Shown: positions 32,581-40,115 of the stretch, in pieces | Numbering within the stretch: the first letter of the stretch is position 1 | Layout: each line of letters starts with the position of its first letter | Origin: WJMT01 sp964456985 | GTDB lineage: Bacteria; Acidobacteriota; Aminicenantia; Aminicenantales; Aminicenantaceae | Assembly: GCA_964456985.1 (NCBI GenBank) | Contig: CAYWDH010000019.1 | Span: 1 to 45,621 of the forward strand | Reading direction: 5' to 3' | DNA: 45,621 nucleotides | Made by a program: the position numbers and the translations under genes | Notes under the pieces: model-generated | Database searches by the model: none | What the model saw: only the letters and a program-made list of their open reading frames with translations | What the model was told of the DNA's origin: nothing

Positions 32581-33765
32581 ATGGAGGGAAAGCATAAAAG
32601 AAAAATCAGTGTTATCTGCGCAGTCTTAATTTGTGTTTTTTCTGGATTGATCCATGCGGAGCCAATAAAAATAAAAGTCACTGCAGAGACAGCTGCTGTG
32701 CGAGTGAATCCTGATATTGAAAGCCAGATTGTCATTCTCCTTAGTAGGGGACAGGTGCTGGATTCGGATGGAAAAACAGATGGCTGGTACAGGGTCTCTG
32801 TTTTTTTAAAAGACAAAGGATTGGATGTCGAGGGTTATATCCATTCTTCCTTGGTGACAAGAGTGACAGATGCTTCCCCAGAGAAGTCGCTTATAGCGAA
32901 AGAACAGCCAGTAGAAAAAAAGCAAGTCCGGGAAATAAACAGCATTGATTTTTCGGATTCAGGAAAGAGGAGATGGCTAGAGCTCAAATTGGGGGGAGGA
33001 GCCTCTTATATTCTTGCAAATGATATAAATGAAGGCAATGAAGGATTTGACCAGATCTGGAGAGATGAGCTCACGAGTGCCGGAGGTGAAATCCAGGGAG
33101 AACCAGCACCTTTTCACATTGCGTATGAATTTGAGGGTAATATCATTTTATATATTTTCCCGAATATTGGTATCGGATTCGGATCCGGTTATATATACGG
33201 AAGCCAGGAGAATGATATGCTCTTGACTTTTTCTGGGAGTGAGGAAACATGGATTACAAAACCAGAGATCAAGACAGTGCCCATAACAGCGGGCCTTTAT
33301 TTTTTGATTCCTTTGGGTGGAGGTTCGTATTTTACGCTGGATGCAGGAGCGGGTTTGTACAAAGTTGATTATTCCTGGTATTGGAAAGGAGGATATCATG
33401 GATACTGGATGGAACTCGATCAGGATGCTGAAGCAAGCGGCATAGGATATCATGCAGGGCTCGGATTTGAAATCAAGCTGGCGCCTCATCTCGGATTTTT
33501 CTTAGAGGGAAGAGCCAGGTATGCAGAGATAAGCGGATTTGAGGGAACTCTCAGATATAAGGACAGCAATGGAGGTTCGGATATAGATGAAGGAAAACTG
33601 TACTACTGGGAAGAAGAAGTGTTTGGAAATAAATACACTTTTGTTTTTGTTTCTGAGGGCGACACGCCTTCCTTTACAGGATTGGGTTCTACTGAATCTG
33701 TCAGAGAAGCTGTGGTTGATTTAACCGGAGTTACTTTGCAGGCGGGATTGAAAATAAGATTTTAA
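32581..33765 (+). CDS. Exported protein with bacterial SH3 domain and outer-membrane beta-barrel
   Basis: This 394-aa protein has a signal peptide (about residues 5-23). An SH3-type domain follows at 26-95, with TAETAAVRVNPDIESQ and the Trp-Tyr pair in GWYRVSV. After a short linker, residues 130-394 are rich in alternating aromatic and hydrophobic strands (GGGASYILANDINEGN, LYFLIPLGGGSYFTLDAGAGLYKV) and end with VTLQAGLKIRF, a terminal Phe as expected for barrels inserted by BAM. The N-terminal domain may bind peptidoglycan or a partner. It lies 64 nt after the DUF4340-like gene, so it may belong to the same transcript. Confidence 0.8.
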   Translation: MEGKHKRKISVICAVLICVFSGLIHAEPIKIKVTAETAAVRVNPDIESQIVILLSRGQVLDSDGKTDGWYRVSVFLKDKGLDVEGYIHSSLVTRVTDASPEKSLIAKEQPVEKKQVREINSIDFSDSGKRRWLELKLGGGASYILANDINEGNEGFDQIWRDELTSAGGEIQGEPAPFHIAYEFEGNIILYIFPNIGIGFGSGYIYGSQENDMLLTFSGSEETWITKPEIKTVPITAGLYFLIPLGGGSYFTLDAGAGLYKVDYSWYWKGGYHGYWMELDQDAEASGIGYHAGLGFEIKLAPHLGFFLEGRARYAEISGFEGTLRYKDSNGGSDIDEGKLYYWEEEVFGNKYTFVFVSEGDTPSFTGLGSTESVREAVVDLTGVTLQAGLKIRF

Positions 33766-33773
33766 ATAAATAT

Positions 33774-33817
33774 CTCATAAATCTGGTGAAGGATCGATTA
33801 GAATAAATATTTATGAG
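33774..33817 (+). promoter_or_regulatory. Inverted repeat that includes the start codon of the kinase-like gene
   Basis: CTCATAAAT (33774-33782) is perfectly complementary to ATTTATGAG (33809-33817), and the ATG at 33813 lies within the second arm. The 26-nt loop contains the only GAAGG-like ribosome binding site. The fold would occlude initiation. Confidence 0.3.
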
Positions 33818-34868
33818 GCAGAGCTTGAAACATGAATCCGGTTTTTTAAAATTTACCCCACGTTTTTCAGGCCGAGAAGCAGGGGTTTTTGCTGGAGAAT
33901 TATATGGGATGACTTTTTCTGCAGAGCCCTTACCCAGCGAAAGGGATCAGAATTTTTTATTACAGGATAATGAGTCTGGAGATAAGTATGTCCTTAAAAT
34001 ATCAAACAAGAAGGAAAAAGAAGAAATCCTTGAACTCCAAAATCTGGCAATGGAAAAGATCGGTGCAGCTTTAGGACCTAGCTTCTGTCCTCAGATATAT
34101 CTCACTGCGAAGGGGAAGAAAATAGCTAGGATCAGTAACAGAGAAGGGGATTCTTATTTTGTCCGGTTGGTTACTTATATTCACGGTGTTCCATTAGGTG
34201 AAGTCCATGACCATAATCCTGTCCTTTTTCAGTCGGTTGGAAAATTCATAGCCTGTATCAGTGAGTCCCTCAAGGGAATTTCACATCCAGCGGCCCGAAG
34301 GGATTTTTATTGGGACCTGCAGAAGGGGCCTGAAACAGTGCTGAGATTTAAAAAATATATAGATGATAGAGATAAGCGCTCTCTAGTGGATTTTTTCATG
34401 GAGAAATACAATGCCCAAGCATTGAATGTTGTTTTAGATCTGGAGAGATCGGTCATACATAATGACGGAAATGATTACAATATTCTTGTAAACCGTCCTG
34501 AGGCAAAACAAAATGATCCATTCCAAGGAAGAATATCAGGTATCATTGATTTTGGAGATATGGTCTATTCGTATACAGTGGGAGATATTGCTGTCGCCTT
34601 GGCTTATATCATGCTGGATAAACAAGATCTTATGGATACGGTTTCTCATGTTATCAAAGGGTATAATGAAGTATCACAGCTTTCTGAAGGAGAACTAAAG
34701 GCGATCAATCATCTTGTGTATATGCGGTTGTGTATGAGTGTTGTTTTATCAGCCTTTCAAAAGAAAAAAAATCCTGACAATGAATATTTAACCATTTCTG
34801 AGAAAAAAGTATGGAAACTGTTACAAAGACTCAGAGATTCTGATTATAATATTATGGATTCTTTTTAG
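33813..34868 (+). CDS. APH-fold kinase, hydroxylysine kinase-like (AGPHD1/HYKK type)
   Basis: This 351-aa protein has the aminoglycoside-phosphotransferase fold. It shows Lys62 in KYVLKIS, the catalytic loop VIHNDGNDYNIL (Asp218, Asn223) and the metal-binding IIDFGDM (Asp246). The N-terminal ELYGMTFSAEPLPSERDQNFLL closely resembles the LPS-DDQNF segment of human 5-hydroxylysine kinase. The next gene encodes a phospho-lyase whose human relative removes phosphate from phosphohydroxylysine or phosphoethanolamine, which supports kinase then lyase acting in sequence. The true substrate may be hydroxylysine, ethanolamine or another amino alcohol. No strong ribosome binding site precedes ATG 33813. 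Confidence 0.75.
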   Translation: MRQSLKHESGFLKFTPRFSGREAGVFAGELYGMTFSAEPLPSERDQNFLLQDNESGDKYVLKISNKKEKEEILELQNLAMEKIGAALGPSFCPQIYLTAKGKKIARISNREGDSYFVRLVTYIHGVPLGEVHDHNPVLFQSVGKFIACISESLKGISHPAARRDFYWDLQKGPETVLRFKKYIDDRDKRSLVDFFMEKYNAQALNVVLDLERSVIHNDGNDYNILVNRPEAKQNDPFQGRISGIIDFGDMVYSYTVGDIAVALAYIMLDKQDLMDTVSHVIKGYNEVSQLSEGELKAINHLVYMRLCMSVVLSAFQKKKNPDNEYLTISEKKVWKLLQRLRDSDYNIMDSF

Positions 34869-34909
34869 AGGATTCATAACAGTTGCTTACGGATTTCTGG
34901 TGTTAGAAA

Positions 34910-36214
34910 ATGGAAAAGAAAAAAACCATCGAATTAAGGAAAAAATATATCAATCCTTCTTTAAGATTGTCTTATAAAGATCCCATTAAGATCGTAAGAG
35001 GATTTATGCAGTATCTTTATGATGAAAAAGGCAGGAAATATCTTGATGCAAGAAATAATGTTCCACACGTGGGTTACTGTCATCCTAAAGTCGTTGAAGC
35101 TGCTAAAAGGCAGCTGTGTGTTCTCAACTCTAACACGAGATACCTCCATGATAATCTTGTCTTGTATGCCAAAAGGCTGTCTTCAACAATGCCGGCGCCA
35201 TTAAGGATCTGCACTCTGGTCAATTCAGGGAGTGAAGCCAATGACCTTGCTCTGCGCATAGCGTGGACATACACGAAAAAAAAAGACATCATTGTGGTTG
35301 ATCAGGCTTACCATGGAAACCTGAGTTCGCTTATAGATATCAGCCCTTATAAATTTGATGGAAAAGGAGGGAAAGGAGCTCCTCCGCATGTGCATAAAGT
35401 GGATACTCCTGATGGATACAGGGGAAAATACAGATATACAGATTCTATGGCTGGAAAAAAATATGCGGAGCAAGTCAAGGATGTCATAAAACAAATTCGC
35501 AGAGATAGAAAAGGGCTGGCTGCTTTTGTTTCTGAGTCTTTGATGGGATGTGCAGGACAGATCGTTTTTCCTGAGGGCTATCTCAGGCATGCCTATCATC
35601 ATGTAAGAAATGTAGGTGGGATATGCATTGCCGACGAGGTTCAGATCGGATTCGGGAGGGTCGGCTCTCATTTCTGGGGATTTGAGACACAAGAAGTGGT
35701 TCCTGATATCGTGACTCTTGGGAAACCGATCGGAAACGGCTTTCCCTTGGCAGCGGTTATCACAAAACCGGAAATAGCCGAAGCCTTTGACAATGGGATG
35801 GAGTATTTCAATACTTTTGGAGGAAATCCTGTTTCATGCGCTGTGGGGATAGCGGTTCTCAAAGTCATTGAAGAAGAAGACTTAATGGGAAATGCTCAGA
35901 GGATCGGAAAATACATCAGAGAAAAGCTGGAAAAATTAAAAAACAAATATCGACTCATAGGAGATGTCAGGGGCAAGGGGCTTTTCTTAGGAGTGGAACT
36001 TGTATCCCTTGAGGAAACATTGACTCCTGCTGTTAAACAGGCTGAATACATTGTGGAACGGATGAAAGAGGAAGGTATCCTTATCAGTACGGACGGGCGT
36101 TTTCAAAATGTTCTAAAAATAAAACCTCCTCTGGTGTTCACTCAAGATGATGCTGATTTGCTCGTGTTTACACTTGAAAAGATATTAGAGGAGGAGATGG
36201 CATCTCCTGATTGA
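34910..36214 (+). CDS. Class III PLP enzyme, phosphohydroxylysine/ethanolamine-phosphate phospho-lyase-like
   Basis: This 434-aa enzyme matches the AGXT2L (ETNPPL/PHYKPL) branch rather than ordinary omega-transaminases. VNSGSEANDLALRIA, AYHGNLSSLIDISPYKF, ADEVQIGFGRVGSHFW and EYFNTFGGNPVSCAVG are near-identical blocks to those mammalian phospho-lyases. The PLP lysine is Lys272 in TLGKPIGNG, with Asp242 opposite. The family removes phosphate and ammonia from phosphoethanolamine or 5-phosphohydroxylysine to give an aldehyde. It lies 41 nt after the kinase-like gene. Its terminal codons overlap two short hairpins facing the convergent Fam20-like gene. Confidence 0.85.
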   Translation: MEKKKTIELRKKYINPSLRLSYKDPIKIVRGFMQYLYDEKGRKYLDARNNVPHVGYCHPKVVEAAKRQLCVLNSNTRYLHDNLVLYAKRLSSTMPAPLRICTLVNSGSEANDLALRIAWTYTKKKDIIVVDQAYHGNLSSLIDISPYKFDGKGGKGAPPHVHKVDTPDGYRGKYRYTDSMAGKKYAEQVKDVIKQIRRDRKGLAAFVSESLMGCAGQIVFPEGYLRHAYHHVRNVGGICIADEVQIGFGRVGSHFWGFETQEVVPDIVTLGKPIGNGFPLAAVITKPEIAEAFDNGMEYFNTFGGNPVSCAVGIAVLKVIEEEDLMGNAQRIGKYIREKLEKLKNKYRLIGDVRGKGLFLGVELVSLEETLTPAVKQAEYIVERMKEEGILISTDGRFQNVLKIKPPLVFTQDDADLLVFTLEKILEEEMASPD

Positions 36215-36228
36215 AAATCATTTCAATC
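36194..36228. repeat. Two tandem short hairpins between convergent genes
   Basis: GGAGATG-g-CATCTCC (36194-36208) and GATTGAAA-atca-TTTCAATC (36209-36228) are both perfect. They overlap the 3' end of the phospho-lyase gene and lie 12 nt before the end of the Fam20-like gene on the other strand. Neither has a T-tract, so termination by them alone is doubtful. Confidence 0.4.
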
Positions 36229-36240
36229 AAAGAGCCTGGC

Positions 36241-37068
36241 TTAGTAGAGAACTTTATCCTCTCCCACTTCTTCTATTTTTTTATTGATCCAGTCTATGAT
36301 CAAGTCTCTTCTCAGAAGGACCGCTTCGATTTCCTTATCAGTAAGATATTCACCGACCACATTTTTTATAACCTCGGAATCGAGTGATTTAAGTTTTTCA
36401 ACAAATTCCCTGGGAAGTTCTTTCATAATTCTTGAGCCTTCCTTATTTTTTTCATCATAGATCAGCTTTGTGGTGTATTGTTTCGATGTCCTGAAGCTCC
36501 TGGAATGATCGATGAGTATCATACGCCAGTCTTCGGTTATAAGATATTGATTTTGATGTCTATCTACATTGGCTATGAGATTATCAAAGGCCCTTTGAAG
36601 ATAAAGCGCTCTGTTCCAATGAAGGACCTTTATAGGAGGAACACTGATATTTTTTTCATATTTATCTTTAAGGCTCATCCAGGTGTCGATCCAAAGCTGG
36701 CAGGAACCTCTGTTTCCTTGAAATCTTTTTTCAACAGTCGGAGGGACCATATTTAGGCCTAAATACCTGTTCAGTCTATAGGCGGCGATCTCCCATTTCC
36801 AGCCCTCCAGATACCCTCTCATACGCCCTTCCGGGTTTTTCCATATAGCCTGCCGTGCGACTCCGTTTTTTTCCAGCTGAAGGATATAGGGATTGGTGAC
36901 AGCTTCACGGCTTTGCATTTGCTCCTGGCCTGTAATTTCAGCGGTTTTTAAATATTCCTCCCATTCATCCATTTTTGTCATTTCTTCTTTTGTGAATTGG
37001 GCAATGATCTGGAGGCCTGATGAGAAAATAAAAACCAATATAAAAAGAAATTTCATAAATCGACTCAT
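36241..37068 (-). CDS. Exported Fam20-like kinase, copy B
   Basis: This 275-aa protein has a signal peptide (about residues 1-24) and the same motifs as the copy at 26958-27779. Lys77 lies in RQAIWKNP, Glu93 in WEIAAYRLNRYLGLNMVPP, the catalytic loop NLIANVDRHQNQ has Asp169, Arg170 and Asn173, and Asp187 lies in ILIDHSRSF. The DRH triplet is even closer to the Fam20C loop (MDRHHYE) than in copy A. It should be an active extracytoplasmic kinase. AGGAGGG precedes the start by 5 nt. It has a possible own promoter in the 199-nt gap after copy C, yet lies on the same strand downstream of the phosphatase and copy C, so shared function is likely. Confidence 0.72.
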   Translation of the reverse strand: MSRFMKFLFILVFIFSSGLQIIAQFTKEEMTKMDEWEEYLKTAEITGQEQMQSREAVTNPYILQLEKNGVARQAIWKNPEGRMRGYLEGWKWEIAAYRLNRYLGLNMVPPTVEKRFQGNRGSCQLWIDTWMSLKDKYEKNISVPPIKVLHWNRALYLQRAFDNLIANVDRHQNQYLITEDWRMILIDHSRSFRTSKQYTTKLIYDEKNKEGSRIMKELPREFVEKLKSLDSEVIKNVVGEYLTDKEIEAVLLRRDLIIDWINKKIEEVGEDKVLY

Positions 37069-37104
37069 TCTTTCCCTCCTCTTATCTTCATCTCTTTTAT
37101 ATGA

Positions 37105-37133
37105 ATTTTCTACATAAAGGAGATAAAAGTCAA
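37105..37133 (-). promoter_or_regulatory. Possible promoter for Fam20-like copy B
   Basis: On the minus strand TTGACT (37128-37133) and GAAAAT (37105-37110) are spaced by 17 bp, about 37 nt upstream of the start codon. The -10 match is only moderate. Confidence 0.4.
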
Positions 37134-37267
37134 ATACATATTAGAATTTATCCACTGTTTCTGTGCAAATATCTGTTGAAAAAATGCGGTTATTTTTTTT
37201 AAAAAATTGATTTGATTGGAATTAGGGTAAACTGCACAAAAAATGGGCACTCAAAAGAAAAGGACAT

Positions 37268-38062
37268 CTAAAAGAGCACTTTATTTTCACCCTTTTGTTT
37301 TATAAGGGCATCAATAGTTTTGATTATGATTTGTTTTCTCTCCATTAAGGCATGTATTTCTTTTTCATTCAAATAGGAATCCAACAATGTTATTAACTCA
37401 TTTTCATCTAATTCAAAAAGATGAGTATAGAGAATTCTGGGACAACGCTCTATTTTGCATTTGAGTGAAATATCAGATGAAGGGAAAAAGGCTTCGGAAA
37501 AGTCCACTCTCCAGACTTTCCAGACATTCTTTTGGATCAAAATGTCTTCACTGTCATTACACTGGTCATTCACAAGGATTTCAAAAATCTTTACCGTATC
37601 CATATCGTTTTTAAATACATCTGGTTTTTCCGGTTCGATATTTCGAATTTTTCTATTCCTTTCTGTGAGGACATTTTCAATCATAATCTGAAGAGAGCCA
37701 ATCTGGCCGTTAATTTTTCGTTCCACAACCGGAGGAACGAGATTGAGTTCTAAAAATTTGTTGATCTTATAGGCTGCGATCTCGTATTTGTAACTGTCAG
37801 GAAGAGGAGAAGTGCTAGGACGGTTGACATATTTGAAAATAGCTCTGTGTTCTTCTTTGCCGTCTGTAAGGAGTATGCTCCAGAAATTCGTTCTTCCTAT
37901 TTCCAGATTTTTTTCAATGGAAATGACGTCAGCTGTTAACAGAAAATTTTCGGTTTCCTCAAGAAAAAGAGATTCTTCCTGTTTATACGGAAATGAATAT
38001 GCTACAGAGATAAAAATCACGATTCCCAGAAAACAAAAAAATCTATTCTTCGTGTTTTTCAT
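37268..38062 (-). CDS. Exported Fam20-like protein, copy C, probable pseudokinase
   Basis: This 264-aa protein has a signal peptide (about residues 1-22) and keeps the family's N-lobe, with Lys77 in HRAIFKY and YEIAAYKINKFLELNLVPP (Glu94), as well as the C-terminal EIHALMERK and VLF. The catalytic loop is different: where copies A and B read N-V/I-D-R, this one reads NDQCNDSEDIL, so the Asp-Arg pair is lost or shifted. The metal-binding Asp187 in RVDFSEAF is present. It may be a regulatory or scaffolding partner for copy B. I start it at the ATG at 38062, preceded by GGAG at 8 nt. The longer frame from 38080 overlaps the phosphatase more. The remaining overlap with the phosphatase gene is 20 nt. 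Confidence 0.6.
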   Translation of the reverse strand: MKNTKNRFFCFLGIVIFISVAYSFPYKQEESLFLEETENFLLTADVISIEKNLEIGRTNFWSILLTDGKEEHRAIFKYVNRPSTSPLPDSYKYEIAAYKINKFLELNLVPPVVERKINGQIGSLQIMIENVLTERNRKIRNIEPEKPDVFKNDMDTVKIFEILVNDQCNDSEDILIQKNVWKVWRVDFSEAFFPSSDISLKCKIERCPRILYTHLFELDENELITLLDSYLNEKEIHALMERKQIIIKTIDALIKQKGENKVLF

Positions 38063-39107
38063 TGTTATCACTCCATACAAAGAATTCCCCGTTTTTAATA
38101 ATCAATGCACTGAGAATCCCTCCATAAACTTTTGATATCCCTGTATCAATAACCCATACTCTTTTATCAAAACGGCTCATATTTTCAGCTGAAGCCACCA
38201 TTCCTGTGTTTGGTGTATGCGCTATGACCATTGCCCTGGCTTTCAGGTTTTTCAGTATGGTATCCACTTCTGTTTTAAAATATCTCTCATCTTGTCTTGC
38301 CAGTTCCCTATACCATAACGGGCCCTCTCTTTGAAAAACGATTTCACGATCTATTTCAAGAGGAATATTTTTTAAAAGTGCATTCTGGAACTCTGACAGT
38401 TCATAGCGGGTACGGTCATTAATATCACTCAATTTCCACTTGGAAAACTTTTTGCTTATCCCTCCGTGTACAAAGACAATCTCATTTATCATGATAACAG
38501 CATTGTGTTTTAAAATCCACCTGCCGTATTCCTCGTTGAAATTTCTTATGTATATCTGCCTGGCGTGCTCATCCTCTCTCATGATGCGACTCCAGTATGC
38601 CATTAAAGATTTATCTTTATTTGAAGAAGACGCTTCGTTTTTTTTTTCAAATTCCTTCTCTTTTCTTTTTTTGAATTTTTCAGGGAGAAAAGAAACGAAT
38701 TGCTCAGGAGTTACATATCCGGGTTGGTCAATAGAAATACCTGTAATGTTCATCTCTTCATGATTTCCTATGAGAAAGTGGACCATGCCCCCTGCTTTTT
38801 CGGCTTCCTTCTCAAGTTTCATAATGAGGTCCAGTACTTTTCTGGCATCTGGGCCTCTATCCATAACATCTCCTGTTTGTACGAGATGGGTTAAGCCCGC
38901 TATCCAGTGTTCCTCGTTGGATATAACCCCTGTGCTTTTAAGGATGGTTACGAAATTGTCATAATCGCCGTGGATGTCTCCGACAGCAACGATTTTTTCG
39001 ACTCCTGTCCAAATGCATTGTCTATCAGATGACTGGAGAGAGGGAACAGCAAACAGAGCGACAAAGAAAAGAGTGATTAATGAGAATATCCATCGTTGTG
39101 TTTTCAT
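38043..39107 (-). CDS. Exported PPP-type metallophosphatase, Shewanella-like
   Basis: This 354-aa protein carries a signal peptide (MKTQRWIFSL onward, to about residue 27) and the PPP-family metal motifs: GDIHGDYDNF (Asp44, His46), GDVMDRGPDARK (Asp80) and GNHEEMN (Asn115, His116). Later His positions are in FVHGGIS and VIAHTPNTG. The spacing and long insert between GNHEE and FVHGG (about 100 residues, rich in Lys/Glu) recall Shewanella-like protein phosphatases. It should hydrolyse phosphoserine or phosphotyrosine, or a related phosphomonoester, outside the cytoplasm. ATG 39107 lies 5 nt past the cysK-like stop, so the longer frame from 39146 is less likely. Fam20-like genes directly follow it. 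Confidence 0.82.
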   Translation of the reverse strand: MKTQRWIFSLITLFFVALFAVPSLQSSDRQCIWTGVEKIVAVGDIHGDYDNFVTILKSTGVISNEEHWIAGLTHLVQTGDVMDRGPDARKVLDLIMKLEKEAEKAGGMVHFLIGNHEEMNITGISIDQPGYVTPEQFVSFLPEKFKKRKEKEFEKKNEASSSNKDKSLMAYWSRIMREDEHARQIYIRNFNEEYGRWILKHNAVIMINEIVFVHGGISKKFSKWKLSDINDRTRYELSEFQNALLKNIPLEIDREIVFQREGPLWYRELARQDERYFKTEVDTILKNLKARAMVIAHTPNTGMVASAENMSRFDKRVWVIDTGISKVYGGILSALIIKNGEFFVWSDNNEKHEE

Positions 39108-39112
39108 TGTAT

Positions 39113-40108
39113 TCAGCTCTGCAAAAGCCCCTTTTCTTTTAGCCAAGAATCATTGAAGATACTGCTGAGATATCTGTTGGCGGAGTCAGCAAATATGGTG
39201 ACTATTCGGGCAGGTCTGTCGATTTTCCGGGCAAGTTTAAGACAAGCCCAGACAGCCGCCCCGCTGGAACCTCCTGCGAGAATAGCTTCCTTTTCCGCAA
39301 TTTCCTTTGTTATTTCAAAAGCAGTCTTATCCGTTATCTGATAGATATCGTCTATAAGCGAGAAGTCAACACATTTGATGAGGAATTCATCTCCGAGCCC
39401 TTCTATTAGATAGGATGAGGGCTTTATTATTTTACCTGTATGGAAGTATTCATAAAAGATTGACCCTACTGGATCGACCCCTATGACCTTAATATTCGGG
39501 TCTTTTTCTTTTAAGAACTGAGCGACTCCGCATATGGTTCCTCCGGTTCCAATGCCAGCTACAAAGTAGTCTATTTTGCCATTCATCTGTTCCCAGATTT
39601 CAGGTCCTGTTGTCATGTAATGGGCCTCATTGTTCTTTGTGTCGTTGTGCTGATCTAAATAATAACTGTTGGGAGTTTTTTCTGCAATTTTCGGAGCAAG
39701 ATTATTGTAACTGTCAGGGGACTCAGGAGGGAGTGTTGAATCGACCAGGACCAAATCAACGTTTAAGGCGCGGAGTATTTTTAATTTATCCGGACTGGTA
39801 GAGTCACGGATCACTATTTTCAGGTTGTATCCTTTCAAAGAACAGACTACAGCCAGAGCCAGGGCTGTATTTCCGCTCGAATTTTCAACGATTGTATCGC
39901 CTGGTTTGATTTTTCCGCTTTTTTCAGCATCTTCAATCATATATTTTGCAATTCTGTCTTTGACACTGCCTGCAGGATTGTAAAATTCGATTTTTGCAAA
40001 AATATCTGATTTCACTCCTTCTGCGATTCTATTGAGTTTAACCATAGGAGTATTCCCTATGGTGTCTATGATGTTATGGTATATTTTTTTTGTTTTCATG
40101 GATCTCAA
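39113..40108 (-). CDS. PLP beta-replacing enzyme, cystathionine beta-synthase / cysteine synthase-like
   Basis: This 331-aa fold-type II enzyme has the PLP lysine in NPAGSVKDR (Lys50), the Asn loop ENSSGNTALALA and the phosphate-binding GIGTGGTICG. IEGLGDEFLIKC and the general pattern lean towards cystathionine beta-synthase rather than the CysK sulfhydrylase, but no C-terminal CBS domains are present, and both activities are possible. The start is either TTG at 40108, with AGGA 5 nt upstream, or ATG at 40099, with a poorer site. It follows hutH by 7-16 nt and precedes the phosphatase by 5 nt, so it is part of the hut operon transcript. No sulfur-assimilation genes are near. Confidence 0.85.
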   Translation of the reverse strand: MRSMKTKKIYHNIIDTIGNTPMVKLNRIAEGVKSDIFAKIEFYNPAGSVKDRIAKYMIEDAEKSGKIKPGDTIVENSSGNTALALAVVCSLKGYNLKIVIRDSTSPDKLKILRALNVDLVLVDSTLPPESPDSYNNLAPKIAEKTPNSYYLDQHNDTKNNEAHYMTTGPEIWEQMNGKIDYFVAGIGTGGTICGVAQFLKEKDPNIKVIGVDPVGSIFYEYFHTGKIIKPSSYLIEGLGDEFLIKCVDFSLIDDIYQITDKTAFEITKEIAEKEAILAGGSSGAAVWACLKLARKIDRPARIVTIFADSANRYLSSIFNDSWLKEKGLLQS

Positions 40109-40115
40109 TGGTTTC

